A DNA stretch of 64,000 nt from Neoarius graeffei (GCF_027579695.1 NC_083577.1:36803198-36867197); one strand, 5' to 3'; positions 1-10,406 are shown, numbered from the stretch's first letter. The notes: a model not told the origin generated them from the letters alone. Numbers and translations are program-made.

Positions 1-363
1 GGCTTGCGCTGAGCTCAGCGAAGATGCATTCCGCCATATTGATCTACTGCGTGACGTCATGTGGCCCACCACTGAAAAGAACTCTTCAGTGCTTCATGGT
101 AATAAGGTAAAAAACCAGTACAATCGCTTCTTCAAAGTTTCACCAAATGGTTTTATTTATGCAACTTGAAGCTCATAATACTGTATAACTTTGGTTGAGT
201 AAAAACACGGAGCAAAAACATGGCTGAATCCTGAATGACTCCTATTTGGATTTGTCCTACCAAGCCTACTGCGCATGCATGAAGCGGCTCGGCTCGGTTT
301 TCCCTTTCGGGCGCTCTCATTTTCTGTTAGAATTTGGTAAAGAAAAAAAAAATTATTTACCAG
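1..363. other. No gene seen; probably degraded repeat
   Basis: I see no coding region here. A TGACGTCA-like site (about 52-59) and a GC-rich stretch (270-320) are present. The same anonymous sequence resumes after the SINE at 364-737, so the SINE landed inside it. The last 12 bases (352-363) are the left target-site copy of that SINE. Confidence 0.4.
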
Positions 364-737
364 GGGGCAGCACGGTGATGTAGTGGTTAGCACTGTCGCC
401 TCACAGCAAGAAGGTCCTGGGTTCGAGCCCTGGGGCCGGCGAGGGCCTTTCTGTGTGGAGTTTGCATGTTCTCCCCGTGTCCGCGTGGGTTTCCTCCGGG
501 TGCTCCGGTTTCCCCCACAGTCCAAAGACATGCAGGTTAGGTTAACTGGTGACTCTAAAATTGACCGTAGGTGTGAATGTGAGTGTGAATGGTTGTCTGT
601 GTCTATGTGTCAGCCCTGTGATGACCTGGCGACTTGTCCAGGGTGTACCCCGCCTTTCGCCCGTAGTCAGCTGGGATAGGCTCCAGCTTGCCTGCAACCC
701 TGTAGAAGGATAAAGCGGCTAGAGATAATGAGATGAG
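364..737 (+). repeat. V-SINE, DANA/Mermaid type, full length
   Basis: A tRNA-like head carries an A box (TAGTGGTTAGC type) and a B box (GGTTCGAGCCC). It is followed by the conserved vertebrate SINE core (GGGTTTCCTCCGGGTGCTCC) and an ATGAGATG tail. A 12-bp target duplication, ATTATTTACCAG, lies at 352-363 and 738-749. It is non-coding; the long frames that cross it are artefacts. Confidence 0.93.
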
Positions 738-749
738 ATTATTTACCAG

Positions 750-1526
750 CTTACCGGGTCCATGAACATAAATCTGACAGCTGACAAGGTCGGGATATAA
801 ACGAATCGAATACAAGCCACCCGCCGGGACTCCTAATCACAGTGATCTGCTTGTAAACACTGTTTTCATGGGCCCAGTGACGTCACAGATCAGAGGGAGG
901 CGCATTAACGAAAGATTCTGATTGGTTTATAGTTGCCCACAATCTCAAAATGGCTGCCTCCTCCAACTTCGACTCCTCTGTGTCAATTCATGATTTCAAA
1001 GTTAAAAATATTTTTTCATGTTCGATATATAATGGAAATAATTAACGGAATTGATTACGTATATGTTTTTCTCCTATTACACACCTGGTTTTGTACAAAA
1101 GTTGCCTTTTCCTTTAAGTATGACACGTCTGCCATCTGGAGTCCAGTAGGCTGCACAGTGTTTATAACTGACATCGTGTTTTACATTCTAAAATAACTTA
1201 ACCATTACTTATGTTACAATTGTTTCATTGTGCATTAACTTTTTTGAATGAGGAAGGCAAGATATTGTGAATAAATCCCTTCAGGTAGGTGTGTGTGTGT
1301 GTGTGTAGGGGGGTCCATTTTTGGTTTCAGCATGGACAGAGCATTAACCAGCCCTTATGGTATAACTACACATTTTTATTATTCTTATTGGCCATGGTGC
1401 CATAGTCCATTCATAAACTTTGCTCTTGTGAATTAAATTGCAAAGTAAGGTATTGTGAAATATTTAGTAAAATATTTATAATTATGCAACTGTTCTATTT
1501 TCACCGTTTTGGAATGTGAAAGAGAA
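750..1526. other. No gene seen; short GT repeat
   Basis: No supportable gene. There is a GC-rich part with a TGACGTCA site near 879 and an inverted CCAAT motif (GATTGG) near 918. AT-rich sequence follows, with a short (GT)n at about 1288-1306. Promoter-like motifs alone do not justify a call. Confidence 0.35.
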
Positions 1527-1800
1527 GGTCAAGGTCAAGGCTTTTTATTGTCATTTCAACCATATACAGTTGGTACAGTACACAGTTAAAATGAAATAAT
1601 GTTTCTCCAGGACCATGGTGCTACATTAAACATCACAGGGCTACAAATCTACAAATACAACATAAAGTGCAAGAGTGCAGCGAGTGCAAACATCGCTGAC
1701 AACAAACTACACACAACAAAAGTGCAGACAACAAGGACAGTGCAAAAATGACAACTAGCATAAACAACAGTATATTGCCAACCAGTACCTGTCACTGTTA
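1527..1800 (-). repeat. LINE 3'-end-like fragment (AAATGACAATAAA tail)
   Basis: Read on the minus strand, the segment ends in AAATGACAATAAAAAGCC followed by a tandem CTTGACC, a typical 3' terminus of fish non-LTR elements. No reverse transcriptase is present. The clade cannot be decided from this piece. Confidence 0.5.
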
Positions 1801-1872
1801 ATGTGTGGAAAGTTGAGTGAGCGTATTGAGATAGTATATGTAAAAAATAAATAAATAAATGTAAACGTGTGT

Positions 1873-1912
1873 GTATGAGACAGAGAGCGAGAGAGAGAGA
1901 GAGAGAGAGAGA
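1873..1912. repeat. (GA)n microsatellite
   Basis: A run of GA dinucleotides. Reading frames across it on the minus strand (Ser-Leu repeats) are artefacts. Confidence 0.9.
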
Positions 1913-2185
1913 AGCATTGTAAAAGTGATACTGCATTATTGTTCACTGTGCAAAGTCTGCAGTGGGAGTGGCGTGATCAACAGTCCCTGTGTATCAGGTA
2001 GTTAACTTTTCATTTTCAAAAAAAAAAAAAGAAGATTTTATTTGCCTTGAATTTTCTTTATGGATAACTTTGGATAATTGACTGATTCTGTCCTGTGATC
2101 TGATTGACTATCAGACAGGAAGTGTAGCTGCTTTTTTGTCATTCAAAGAGGCTCAAATCCACCAATAGACCATTAGTGTAATATG

Positions 2186-2189
<4 letters not shown>

Positions 2190-2251
<62 letters not shown>
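2190..2251. repeat. (GT)n(GA)n compound microsatellite
   Basis: About 30 bases of GT are followed directly by about 30 bases of GA. Such a tract is probably length-polymorphic. Confidence 0.95.
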
Positions 2252-2262
<11 letters not shown>

Positions 2263-2365
2263 ATGCATACTTAATGCATTCATGCGTAATTGTCTTTCTA
2301 TGGGGGTTGATGGTATGCATCTTGACTGACTGTAGTCTTCAGATCCCTCAACTGAACCTGCAACA

Positions 2366-2742
2366 TTTGAAGAAGATGAAGAAGCCTTTATTTGTCACAT
2401 GCACACTCAAGCACAGTGAAATTCGGTCTCTGCATTTAACCCATCTGAACGCATGCACACATACCCAGAGCAGTGGGCAGCTATACAACAGTGCCTGGGG
2501 AGCAGTTGGGGGTTAGGTGCCTTGCTCAAGGGCACTTCAGCCCATGGCTGCCCCATGTTAACCTAACTGCATCTCTTTGTACTGTGGGGGAAACCAGAGC
2601 ATCTGGAGGAAACCCACGCAGACAAGGGGACAACATGCAAACGCCACACAGAAAGGCCCCCATTGGCCACTGGACTTGAACCCAGAACCTTCTTGCTGTG
2701 AGGCAACAGTGCTAACCACTACACCGCCATGCCACCCATTTG
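2366..2742 (-). repeat. V-SINE variant with different 3' half
   Basis: On the minus strand it has the usual tRNA-like head and core, but then diverges. The second half reads through a GCCCTTGAGCAAGGCACC-like block and ends in TGTGACAAATAAAGGC followed by TTCTTCATCTTC. The same variant occurs at 44403-44762 (-). This is a separate subfamily with its own 3' tail. Confidence 0.8.
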
Positions 2743-2789
2743 AGAACCTAACTAAATTCCAGAGCCTGTAAATGACATTTTAGTTAAGA

Positions 2790-2984
2790 AGCCATGGTCT
2801 AATGGTTAGAGAAGCAGCTTTGGGACCAAAAGGCTGCCGGTTCAATTCCCTGGACCAGAAGGAATGGCTGAAGTGCCCTTGATCAAGGCACCTAACCCCT
2901 AACTGCGCCCCAGGCTGCCCTGGGTATTGTTGTATGTTGCCCTGGATAAGTGTGTCTGCTAAATGCCAGTAATGTTATGTAAGT
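2790..2984 (+). repeat. tRNA-derived SINE with an L2-like 3' tail
   Basis: The head has an A box (GGTCTAATGGTTAGAG) and a B box (GGTTCAATTCC). The tail, GGATAAGTGTGTCTGCTAAA, matches the 3' end of the L2 LINE at 60535-60560 (GGATAAGAGCGTCTGCTAAA). Sharing a tail with a LINE is how such SINEs are thought to be copied. Confidence 0.75.
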
Positions 2985-3480
2985 CAAGAATCAGGATCTC
3001 TACATGTTTTCCTATCTAATTTCCTTTATTATGTCTGAAAGTGAGGCCCAAGTTTATTTCAGGACTTTGAATGTACCTAGCGTTGCTTGTTTACCAATTT
3101 AGCATTTCATTTTATGAATTTATTTCTGACATAACAGCTCAGGTGCATGACAGACTAAACCCAACACCCTTATTATAATGAATCCACTCTCTTGTCAATA
3201 GAGGGCACAATTATCTTTAATATGTAGAACCTGGGCATAGAAATGCTTAATGATTTCACTAAATTTACGTGATATTACATCATTTACATTTTTTCTGTCT
3301 AGTGTAGTGGTGAATCATGTTGCTTGATTTATCTCGCAAACTTTGATGCTCCCCTTTGCTGATATTTACATAGAAACCTACAAGAATTCAGTTCTGTGAC
3401 AGATAATAATTTAGTTTTATTCAATTACTTCTAGTTCTACTTTTTTTTCCAGAATTATTTTGCTGCTGATTATTGCATAA
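2985..3480. other. No feature seen
   Basis: AT-rich sequence without a supportable gene or a recognised repeat. Confidence 0.4.
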
Positions 3481-3539
3481 AGTCACTGTTTGTGAGTAAA
3501 AACCCCAGAATGGCCAGAGAGCCACTACTGGTCTATTGA

Positions 3540-4023
3540 ACAACACTCTTAATTCCGTTGGTATCTGGCACTCCAGCCCTTTAACTTCAAGGTGATCCAC
3601 AGGCCGGGGGCGTAGATGGTTGTGGCGGACTTCCTCTCCCGTCGGGGGGGGGGGGGGGGGAGTCAGCTGCAGGCCGGACGGTTGCCCGGCCTGAGTCGGG
3701 CGGTGGGGGTATGTGGCAGCGGGGGCGTGGTCAAGCGTCGGTCTGTGACCGGAGGGCGGAGTCAGGGAAGGTAAGTGGCAGAATCACTACACCTGATGTC
3801 AATTAACCTGTTTGTGTGTCTTCCCAGCGACCACGCCCGATATAAAGAGAGAGAGCAGAGGAAGAGGGCTCTCTCCCCAACCAGACGGCTGATGTGTGTG
3901 TGTGTATGTGTCTGAGTGTCTGGGAGAGTGAAAAATGCTGACAAGTGTTAATAAAGAGTTTTTGGAAACTCAGTTCTGGCCTGCCGTACTTCTGTGCTCC
4001 ACCCACCTGTGCAAAGTTCTACA
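3540..4023 (+). mobile_element. Fossil Ty3/Gypsy LTR-retrotransposon remnant
   Basis: A short piece of internal sequence resembling the RNase H/pol region of Ty3/Gypsy elements (peptide FNFKVIHRPG) lies directly upstream of an LTR at 3712-4023. The copy is a broken remnant and most of the element is absent. A related LTR stands alone at 61182-61491 on the other strand, so the family was active in this genome more than once. The left limit is approximate. Confidence 0.75.
3712..4023 (+). repeat. Gypsy-type LTR (3' LTR of the remnant)
   Basis: The LTR begins TGTGGCAGCGGGGGCG and ends GTTCTACA, 312 bp in all. It contains a TATAAAG promoter-like motif and an AATAAAGAG polyadenylation-like motif near its end. 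Length and ends agree with the inverted copy at 61182-61491. Confidence 0.8.
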
Positions 4024-4152
4024 ACTACTTTGTAAAGTAGTGCAATATTGTTATAACTATTTTGCATATTAAATTCCTTTCAAGACTGTTATTTCAAAGT
4101 ATTTTATTTTCAACTCCAATTCAGAAAAATTTGTGATGGGATGGAAAATGCA

Positions 4153-4518
4153 GGCGGCACGGTGGTGTAGTGGTTAGCGCTGGTGCCTCACAGCAAGAAG
4201 GTCCTGGGTTCGAGCCCCGGGGCCGGCGAGGGCCTTTCTGTGTGGAGTTTGCATGTTCTCCCCGTGTCCGCGTGGGTTTCCTCCGGGTGCTCCGGTTTCC
4301 CCCACAGTCCAAAGACATGCAGGTTAGGGTAACTGGTGACTCTAAATTGACCGTAGGTGTGAATGTGAGTGTGAATGGTTGTCTGTGTCTATGTGTCGGC
4401 CCTGTGATGACCTGGCGACTTGTCCAGGGTGTACCCTGCCTTTCGCCTGTAGTCAGCTGGGATAGGCTCCAGCTTGCCTGCGACCCTGTAGAAGGATAAA
4501 GCGGCTAGAGATGATAAG
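4153..4518 (+). repeat. V-SINE, DANA/Mermaid type, inside a Tc1 end
   Basis: A full-length copy with tRNA-like head, core and tail. The 12-bp target duplication ATGGAAAATGCA lies at 4141-4152 and 4519-4530. It sits within the left terminal part of the Tc1-like element and is therefore younger. Confidence 0.93.
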
Positions 4519-4818
4519 ATGGAAAATGCAAATAAAAAAGAAAGTAGTGATTTCTACATTTACTTTGAATGTATTTCATTGCAGACTGTATGAACCCAAG
4601 ATATTTCATGTTTTGTTGGTCAGCTTTATTTCATTTGTTAATATACATCCATTCCTGTGTTTCAGGCCTGCGACACATTCCAAAAAAAGTTGAGACGGGG
4701 GAAACTTAGGGCTAGTAATGACATAATTAAATAATGATGTGATTTGAAACAGGTGATGGCAACAGGTGATTATAATCATGATTTGGTACAAAATCAGTAT
4801 CCAGGCAAAGCCTAGTCT

Positions 4819-5690
4819 TTGAGGAGCAAAGATGGGCCGAGGATCTCCAGTTTGTCAACAAATACTGTACATGAGAAAATTATTGAAATGTTTAAAAACA
4901 ATGTTCCTCAAAGAAAGATAGGAAAATATTTGGATATTTCACCCTCAATGATGCAGAATATCATTAAATTCAAGGAATCTGGAGGCATTTCAGTATATAA
5001 AGGGCAAGGGCCTAAGCTGAACACCCATGATCTCCAATCCCTTAGACAGCACTGCAATAAAAACCTTCAGTCATCTTTAGCTGATATAACCACATGGGCT
5101 TGGGATTACTATGGCAAACCTTTGTCAAGCACTACAATACAGAGTTACATCCACAAATAGCAGTTATAACCTCACTGTGCAAAAAGGGAAGCCTTATGTT
5201 AACTGTATCCAATAACACCATCAACTTCTCTGAGCTCGGAGGCATCTGGGATGGACCGTCACACAGTGGAAATATGTACTGTGGTCAGATGAATCAGTAT
5301 TCCAGGTCTTTTTTGTAGGAGATTTTTGTCTCCAGACAAAAGACAAAAAGAACCATCAAGACTGTTACCAGCAACAAGTCCAAAAGCCAGGGTCTGTCAT
5401 GGTATGGGGTTGTGTCAGTGCCCTTGGCAAAGGTAACTTACACTTCTGTGATGGCGCATTAATGCAGAAAAGTACATAGAGATTTTGGAGCAACATATGC
5501 TGCCTTCAAGACGACATCTTTTCCAGGGAGATTTCAGCAAAACAATGCAAAACTACATTCTGCACACATTACAAAGGCATGGCTGTGGAAGAAGAGGGTG
5601 CCTGTCCCCTCTGTCCCCAATACAGAATATGTGGCGAATTTTTAAATGAAAAATGACAATGATGACCCCATACTGTTGCACAACTTAAGA
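4819..5690 (+). pseudogene. Tc1-like transposase pseudogene
   Basis: The first open part (about 4819-5160) encodes a helix-turn-helix region with KIGKYLDISPSMMQNIIK, typical of the Tc1 N-terminal DNA-binding domain. It has no ATG in frame at its start. Downstream, other frames contain WSDESVFQ, matching the first catalytic Asp block of DDE enzymes, and GSVMVWGCVSALGKG. The usual SPDLNPIE block is not recognisable. Several frame changes separate the parts, so the gene is dead. Confidence 0.7.
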
Positions 5691-5717
5691 CCTGTTTTCA
5701 CAATGAATGGGACAAAA

Positions 5718-6369
5718 GGTCATGGCATACAACCAGGAACTGCCCATTAAAATCATCACAAGAAGCGGTAATACCTTGAAAGTAGTCAGCAATTTCAAGT
5801 ACCTTGGATCCTGGATGGAAAGTACAGAGAAAGATTTAGAGGTTAGGAAGGCATTAGCTTGGAGTAGCTGCCATAAATTAAAAAACATCTGGAATTCCTC
5901 ACTCCCACGCAAGATCAAAGTAAGGTTGTTCCTTGCTACTGTTGAGAGCGTGCTACTATATGGCAGTGAAACGTGGTCACTCACAAAATCTTTGGAGAGG
6001 AAGCTAAATAGATGCTACACACGAATGCTACGAATGTGCCTAAATGTCTCATGGAAACAAAAACTCACAAATGAGGAGCTCTACCAGGAATTGCCACCGG
6101 TTGCAGATAAGGTAGCAGAAAGAAGGATGAAGCTTGCTGATCACTGTATTAGACACCCTGAGCTCACTGCATCAGCACTTGTGCTCTGACAACCATCAAA
6201 GGGCAGGGGTAGAGGTAGACCTCCAACCAACTATATTGACAACTTGCGTAGAGACACAGGTCTTCAGGAGGTCACAGAAATAAGCGTGGCAATGCAAGAA
6301 AGGATGCAGTGGGGGTAAGCAGTCAAGATTGGTTCAAGCGGGAGCTCGGACTAAGTAAGTAAGTAGTAA
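5718..6369 (+). mobile_element. RTE-like LINE, 5'-truncated 3' fragment
   Basis: A 157-residue open stretch (to 6189) corresponds to the end of a reverse-transcriptase protein, with NFKYLGSWMES and ESVLLYGSETWSLT followed by RMLRMCLNVSWK. These are signatures of RTE-related LINE C-termini. It ends in a short (AAGT)n repeat, as RTE-type elements do. The 9-bp duplication GGGACAAAA at 5709-5717 and 6370-6378 shows a retrotransposed insertion into the Tc1-like element. The exact clade (RTE or RTE-X) is uncertain. Confidence 0.8.
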
Positions 6370-6686
6370 GGGACAAAATAATACCTGAAACACATCATCA
6401 CTTGGTGTCTTCAGTTCCTAAACATCTTTTAAGTGTTGTGAGAAGGAATGGCAACATTATAAAGTGGTAAATGTGTTACCGTCCCAACTATTTTGCATGT
6501 GTTGAAAGAATCAACTTTGACATGTTTATTTTCAAAAATACAATAAAATTTGTGAGGTAAAATATCAAATAATGTGTTGCATTGTTTTGAGCGCAATACA
6601 GATCAAAGATTATTTACAAATCATTGTTTTCAGTTTTAATTTCAATTTCAGAATACTATCCCAACTTTTTCTCATTTGGGGTTGTA

Positions 6687-7166
6687 TGATAAACTCATAA
6701 ATGCACTGGAAATACTGTATATTAATATAGCCATGCCAATAAAGTGACTTTGAATTGAATTGAACTTAGTTTAATTAAATCTGAGTGCTCTGGCTGTAAC
6801 CGCTGGGTGTGCCGTATGGAACTGATGAATGTAGGTGTATGTGCGTGTTTTGGGGTTGGTAGGGTTTGAGTATTTTCTCATGAATTTGCATCCCTGCTTT
6901 GGCCTTGTGTGTTAGACATGCCCTATTAGCTACACCTCTGTGTGTGAGTGAAAGAGAGTGACAGAAAATGATCGGAAGGGAGTGGTACAGAAAGAGCCAC
7001 AAAGAGATAAAGTAGTGGAGCAGGTTTTTGCCCAAAGCAACATTCTCACAATACCAGTAACGTTTCACTGGGAGACTTTCATTGTGTGTTTAATTTCTGT
7101 TTAGACTGAAATCCCTATAACTAGTGTCTTGAACCTCTCTCCATTAAACATTGTTTCCGCTCTTAC

Positions 7167-7168
<2 letters not shown>
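6687..7168. other. No feature seen
   Basis: No supportable gene or recognised repeat between the Tc1-like element and the GT microsatellite. Confidence 0.4.

Positions 7169-7226
<58 letters not shown>
7169..7226. repeat. (GT)n microsatellite
   Basis: A pure GT run of about 58 bases. Reading frames made of Cys-Val or Thr-His repeats across it are artefacts. Confidence 0.97.
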
Positions 7227-7228
<2 letters not shown>

Positions 7229-7288
7229 GGCATATTTCCAAAAATTTGTCCAAATAACTGGCCATTTTTTGACGTACCTGTTCAGCGT

Positions 7289-7862
7289 ACACTCACCGGC
7301 CACTTTAATAGGAACTTGTTCTTGATTCTAAGATTCCTGTTCTTGGCTGCAGGAGTGGAACCCAATGTGTTCTTCTTCTGCTGCATGCTGAGATGCTTTT
7401 CTGCTCACCACGGTTGTAAAGCGTGATTATATGAGTTACTATATCCTTCCTGGCAGTTTGAACCAATCTGGCCATTTTCCTCTGAGCTTTCTTATCAACA
7501 AGGTGTTTGTTTCCACCCACAGAACTGTCACTCACTCAATGTTTTTCATTTTTTGCACCATTCTGTGTAAACTCTAGAGACTGTTGTGTGTGTGAAAATC
7601 CGAGAAGATGAACAGTTTCTCAAACACTCAAACCAGTCCATCTGGCACCAACACCCATGCCACAGTGAAAGTCGTACTTTGAGATCACAATTTTTTCCCA
7701 TTCTGATGTTTGAAGTGAACATTAACTGAAGTTCTTGATTTGTATCTGCATGGTTTTATGCATTGTGCTGCTGTCAAGGGATCGGCTGATTAGAGAACTG
7801 CATCAAACAGCAGGTGGATGGGTGTATGTTCAGAAATAACATTTGGAGTGGCTGATAATTTG
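7289..7862. mobile_element. Non-autonomous DNA transposon (ACTCACCGGCCACTTTAATA family)
   Basis: The left end, TACACTCACCGGCCACTTTA, is the known terminal sequence of an abundant fish non-autonomous element. The right end is a diverged inverted version (GGAGTGGCTGATA). The interior is the familiar antisense-looking sequence with CACCAACACCCATGCCAC. It has no coding capacity and looks old. Confidence 0.7.
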
Positions 7863-8423
7863 CAGTGAAGTGGCATAAGATAATTGAATGAGAAAATGTA
7901 ACATTTACCATTTGTAAAAACTGAACTGTAATGTTAGACAGGTCACCCTGCAGGTCACTGTATTAATATTCATAAATTCTTCTCTTCCTCACCCTTACAA
8001 TTGATTATGACAATGATAATATTGTCATGTAATCAATCAGTTGATTAATTTGTTTAAAAATAAATTCATTAAAAAACACACAAAATAATTTGTTTTAATT
8101 ACAGCCAAGCTAATGGATTATAAAATAGACAGAGAATGGCCTAGATACTGAACAATACAGTAAATAGTCTATTGTGTTAGAGAACATCATGGTGCTTTTT
8201 TTTAATGCTATAATATCAATATTAGGATACAGAACTCAAAGTCAGTGCATGACATGCATAAATGGCTAATGATGCATCTGAAGTACAGCAATTACAAGAC
8301 ACATTTCACCATGAACTATATTTTCAACAAATCTTGTGTATGCTGGTGTGGGCATGTACAAGTGAATTTCTAATGTGGCAGGAATCCGGTTCTTCTCTCG
8401 GTGTAAACCAGATTAACAAGTTT

Positions 8424-8465
8424 GTGAGGTCACGCCTTATCCTCCCACAAAGGGATAAAAACGCT
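8424..8465 (+). promoter_or_regulatory. Candidate mid1ip1 promoter: TATA-like box and AGGTCA half-site
   Basis: GGGATAAAAAC (about 8451-8461) is a TATA-like box about 115 bases upstream of the mid1ip1 start codon. Just upstream, GAGGTCACG holds an AGGTCA nuclear-receptor half-site. The spacing would put transcription start near 8490 with a short leader. Members of this family respond to thyroid hormone and LXR in mammals, but a half-site alone does not show that here. Confidence 0.4.
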
Positions 8466-8574
8466 TGCAAGGAAGAGCAGCTTGAGAAAACCAAGTTCAA
8501 GGGAGAGAAACTTTTAAACTACCTGTTTACTTGTTTTATTTATTAGCCTTTTGTATTACCTCAAGAGGTCAAAA

Positions 8575-9030
8575 ATGATGCGTCTGCCTGAGCTTCAGAG
8601 CCAGAAGAACTCTCTATTCATGGCCATGAACCGCTTCATCAGCGCTGTCAACAACATGGACCAGACGGTGATGGTGCCAAGTCTGCTACGCGACGTGCCA
8701 CATGAGCGCGCCAGTGATGCTGGAGACTACCTGCGTGCCTCCGAGGCCGACATGTACACCTACTACACACAGCTGAAAACCATCCGCAATGAAATCGAGT
8801 GGGGGGGAGCTGTACTGCGAGGCGAGGAGCCGCAGAGATCCGCTGAAGAGTCGCAGAGACTCGCTGAGAAAGCAGCCGAGCACGAGATGAGTGAGCACGC
8901 AGAGCTGGAGCACCTGCTGCGTTTCCATCTGAAGGGGCTGTATGGTGTACTGGCCAAACTCACCAGCCACGCCAATGAACTCACCGACCGCTACAAGCAG
9001 GAGATCGGCATAGCTGGATGGGGACATTGA
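8575..9030 (+). CDS. mid1ip1: MID1-interacting protein 1 (Spot14/THRSP/G12 family)
   Basis: This single-exon gene encodes 151 residues. In vertebrates MID1IP1 and its paralogue THRSP (Spot14) promote lipogenesis by driving acetyl-CoA carboxylase polymerisation; MID1IP1 also binds the MID1 ubiquitin ligase and microtubules. The fish homologue G12 is expressed at gastrulation. The N-terminus has the family block NSLFMAMNRFISAVNNMDQT followed by VMVPSLLRDVP. The C-terminus has LTDRYKQEIGIAGWGH, nearly identical to the mammalian end. The middle is acidic and Glu-rich, probably coiled-coil. I chose the ATGATG at 8575 because human MID1IP1 also starts Met-Met followed by a NSLF block; an upstream in-frame stretch has no ATG. 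It is shorter than human MID1IP1 (183) mainly in the variable middle. Which fish paralogue it is cannot be decided. Confidence 0.93.
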   Translation: MMRLPELQSQKNSLFMAMNRFISAVNNMDQTVMVPSLLRDVPHERASDAGDYLRASEADMYTYYTQLKTIRNEIEWGGAVLRGEEPQRSAEESQRLAEKAAEHEMSEHAELEHLLRFHLKGLYGVLAKLTSHANELTDRYKQEIGIAGWGH

Positions 9031-9532
9031 GACAGAAAGACAAGCAAGACTCAAACCCCCACAAGGAGATGACTTTTCAGCATTAAAAGTGTTATCTTTT
9101 GTGATTAACATCATTTTTGGTATTGACCAAAGCTGATGCCAAGTGTCAAGCCACCTTTTTGCACAAATCTTACCTCCTCTATGTATTTGGGAGCTGTGTT
9201 GTATGTATTACTGTAATGCAGAGAGTGGGCAGAAGACAAATCTGTTCTTATGATGCAATCCCTCTCGAATATCACTCTTTCAGCTGCATTGAAAGCTTTC
9301 ACAGCTGAATGTATTTATTTTTGTTGTTCTTGTTTGTGCAGTCTACACAGAATTAGTTTCAGTGAAAGGAAAATGATCTGAAACTACCTGTCAGTCAATG
9401 ACCTGGATTGCTCTGAAAAGTACACTTCATGAAGAGCTCCTTGAGATATTTGTTGTTGTTGTGCCACTGTTGCCAGTGCCTTTGTCCAAAACATTTGTTG
9501 TTACTTTTATATTGGAGATTAATTTGTATTAA

Positions 9533-9538
9533 AATAAA
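9533..9538 (+). terminator. AATAAA polyadenylation signal of mid1ip1
   Basis: AATAAA lies about 500 bases after the stop codon. It is followed within about 20 bases by a GT-rich stretch (GATGTGTTTG), as expected for cleavage and polyadenylation. Confidence 0.65.
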
Positions 9539-9591
9539 CATGATGTGTTTGATTCATGATCCCTGCTCATTTGTGTGATCTTTGACCAGAG

Positions 9592-9622
9592 ATGGATGGA
9601 TGGATGGATGGATGGATGGATG
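9592..9622. repeat. (ATGG)n microsatellite
   Basis: About seven copies of a GGAT/ATGG tetramer. A second tract of the same unit lies at 13227-13252. Confidence 0.9.
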
Positions 9623-9639
9623 GGAAAAGTATGAAATAT

Positions 9640-10406
9640 TTACTCTGAATCCTAAAAGTTCCAGAGGAGAAAAAAATAGGAACGACAACATTCTTGGATA
9701 ACAACATGTATTAACTTTACTATGTGTAGTTCTTTATAGTAATCTATTACTTCATGACTACCTATAGTAAATTAGCAATTTAGAAATAATATGCATTATT
9801 TGCATTTCAAGACACCAAAACTATCTGTCCAGATGACACTCAGTCCGTGCATCCCTTTTAACTGATGTGGGTATCTAAAAATATGAGGATTAAGAAAATA
9901 CACAAGCATGACAGGCAGGACAATGAAAGAAATCCGAGAAACAAATACAAAGATCTGCTTCAAGTATGATAAATACAGATTTGCTATTGATAGGTTTTGA
10001 TTTGTCTGTACTGAAAAAGGTTGAATTGACAAAGTATGAGTGATCAAGAAATATATGTTCTCTGTTGCTTAGGAGATTCTGCCTCATGGATCCAGGAGCA
10101 ACAGTCACTGACCCAGACACAGCTGTTCAGAAATGTTCCCGTTTATTGAAAGACAAACATGAGTATATATCCACATTCAAGACTATGATGTAACTTCACA
10201 AAGCTGTGTTGGCCGAGTGTGATAGGATAGCTTTAACGGGTGATGGAGAATTACTGACCAGGATAGCTTTAAGAAAAATAGAGAGCACATGTGTGAGCAA
10301 AGATAAGTTTCAAGGATTTGACTGAAACCAGCTAAAACTAGTTGCAAGCGTGCCAAACAAATATCTCTATCAGCTATACAATTATGTATATAAACTCACT
10401 GGTCAG
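9640..10406. other. No gene seen
   Basis: AT-rich sequence without supportable coding potential. No target duplication matching the following SINE is visible at its right end. Confidence 0.4.

Larger units (their letters stand above)
4109..6686 (+). mobile_element. Tc1-like element with nested SINE and LINE fragment
   Basis: The ends are imperfect inverted repeats of the family TACAACCCCAATT...: CAACTCCAATTCAG at the left and TTTGGGGTTGTA at the right. Between them is a decayed transposase region (4819-5690). The element is interrupted by a SINE (4153-4518) and by an RTE-like fragment (5718-6369), each with its own target duplication. Without these the element would be about 1.5 kb, normal for Tc1. 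Confidence 0.75.

Noticed and set aside
364-500. tRNA gene (A and B boxes present)
   Set aside because: The boxes belong to SINE heads; no cloverleaf with a proper acceptor stem can be drawn and the sequence continues into the SINE core.
157-679. Open frames on both strands, with peptides such as SLDCGGNRSTRRKPTRTRGE recurring about fifteen times in the window
   Set aside because: They are translations of the V-SINE, which is open in several frames by chance. They recur wherever a SINE lies and do not indicate a gene family.
750-960. Promoter from CRE-like and CCAAT motifs near 879-925
   Set aside because: No exon or reading frame follows that could be supported, and similar motifs occur in repeats here.
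7101-7426. Frames rich in Cys-Val or Thr-His
   Set aside because: They cross the GT microsatellite; the composition reflects the repeat only.
8262-8546. A 94-residue frame just upstream of mid1ip1
   Set aside because: It overlaps the putative promoter and leader, has no similarity I recognise, and is not in frame with the gene.
8686-9114. Antisense frame of 142 residues over mid1ip1
   Set aside because: It is the complement of a Glu/Leu-rich coding region; composition and position show a shadow frame.
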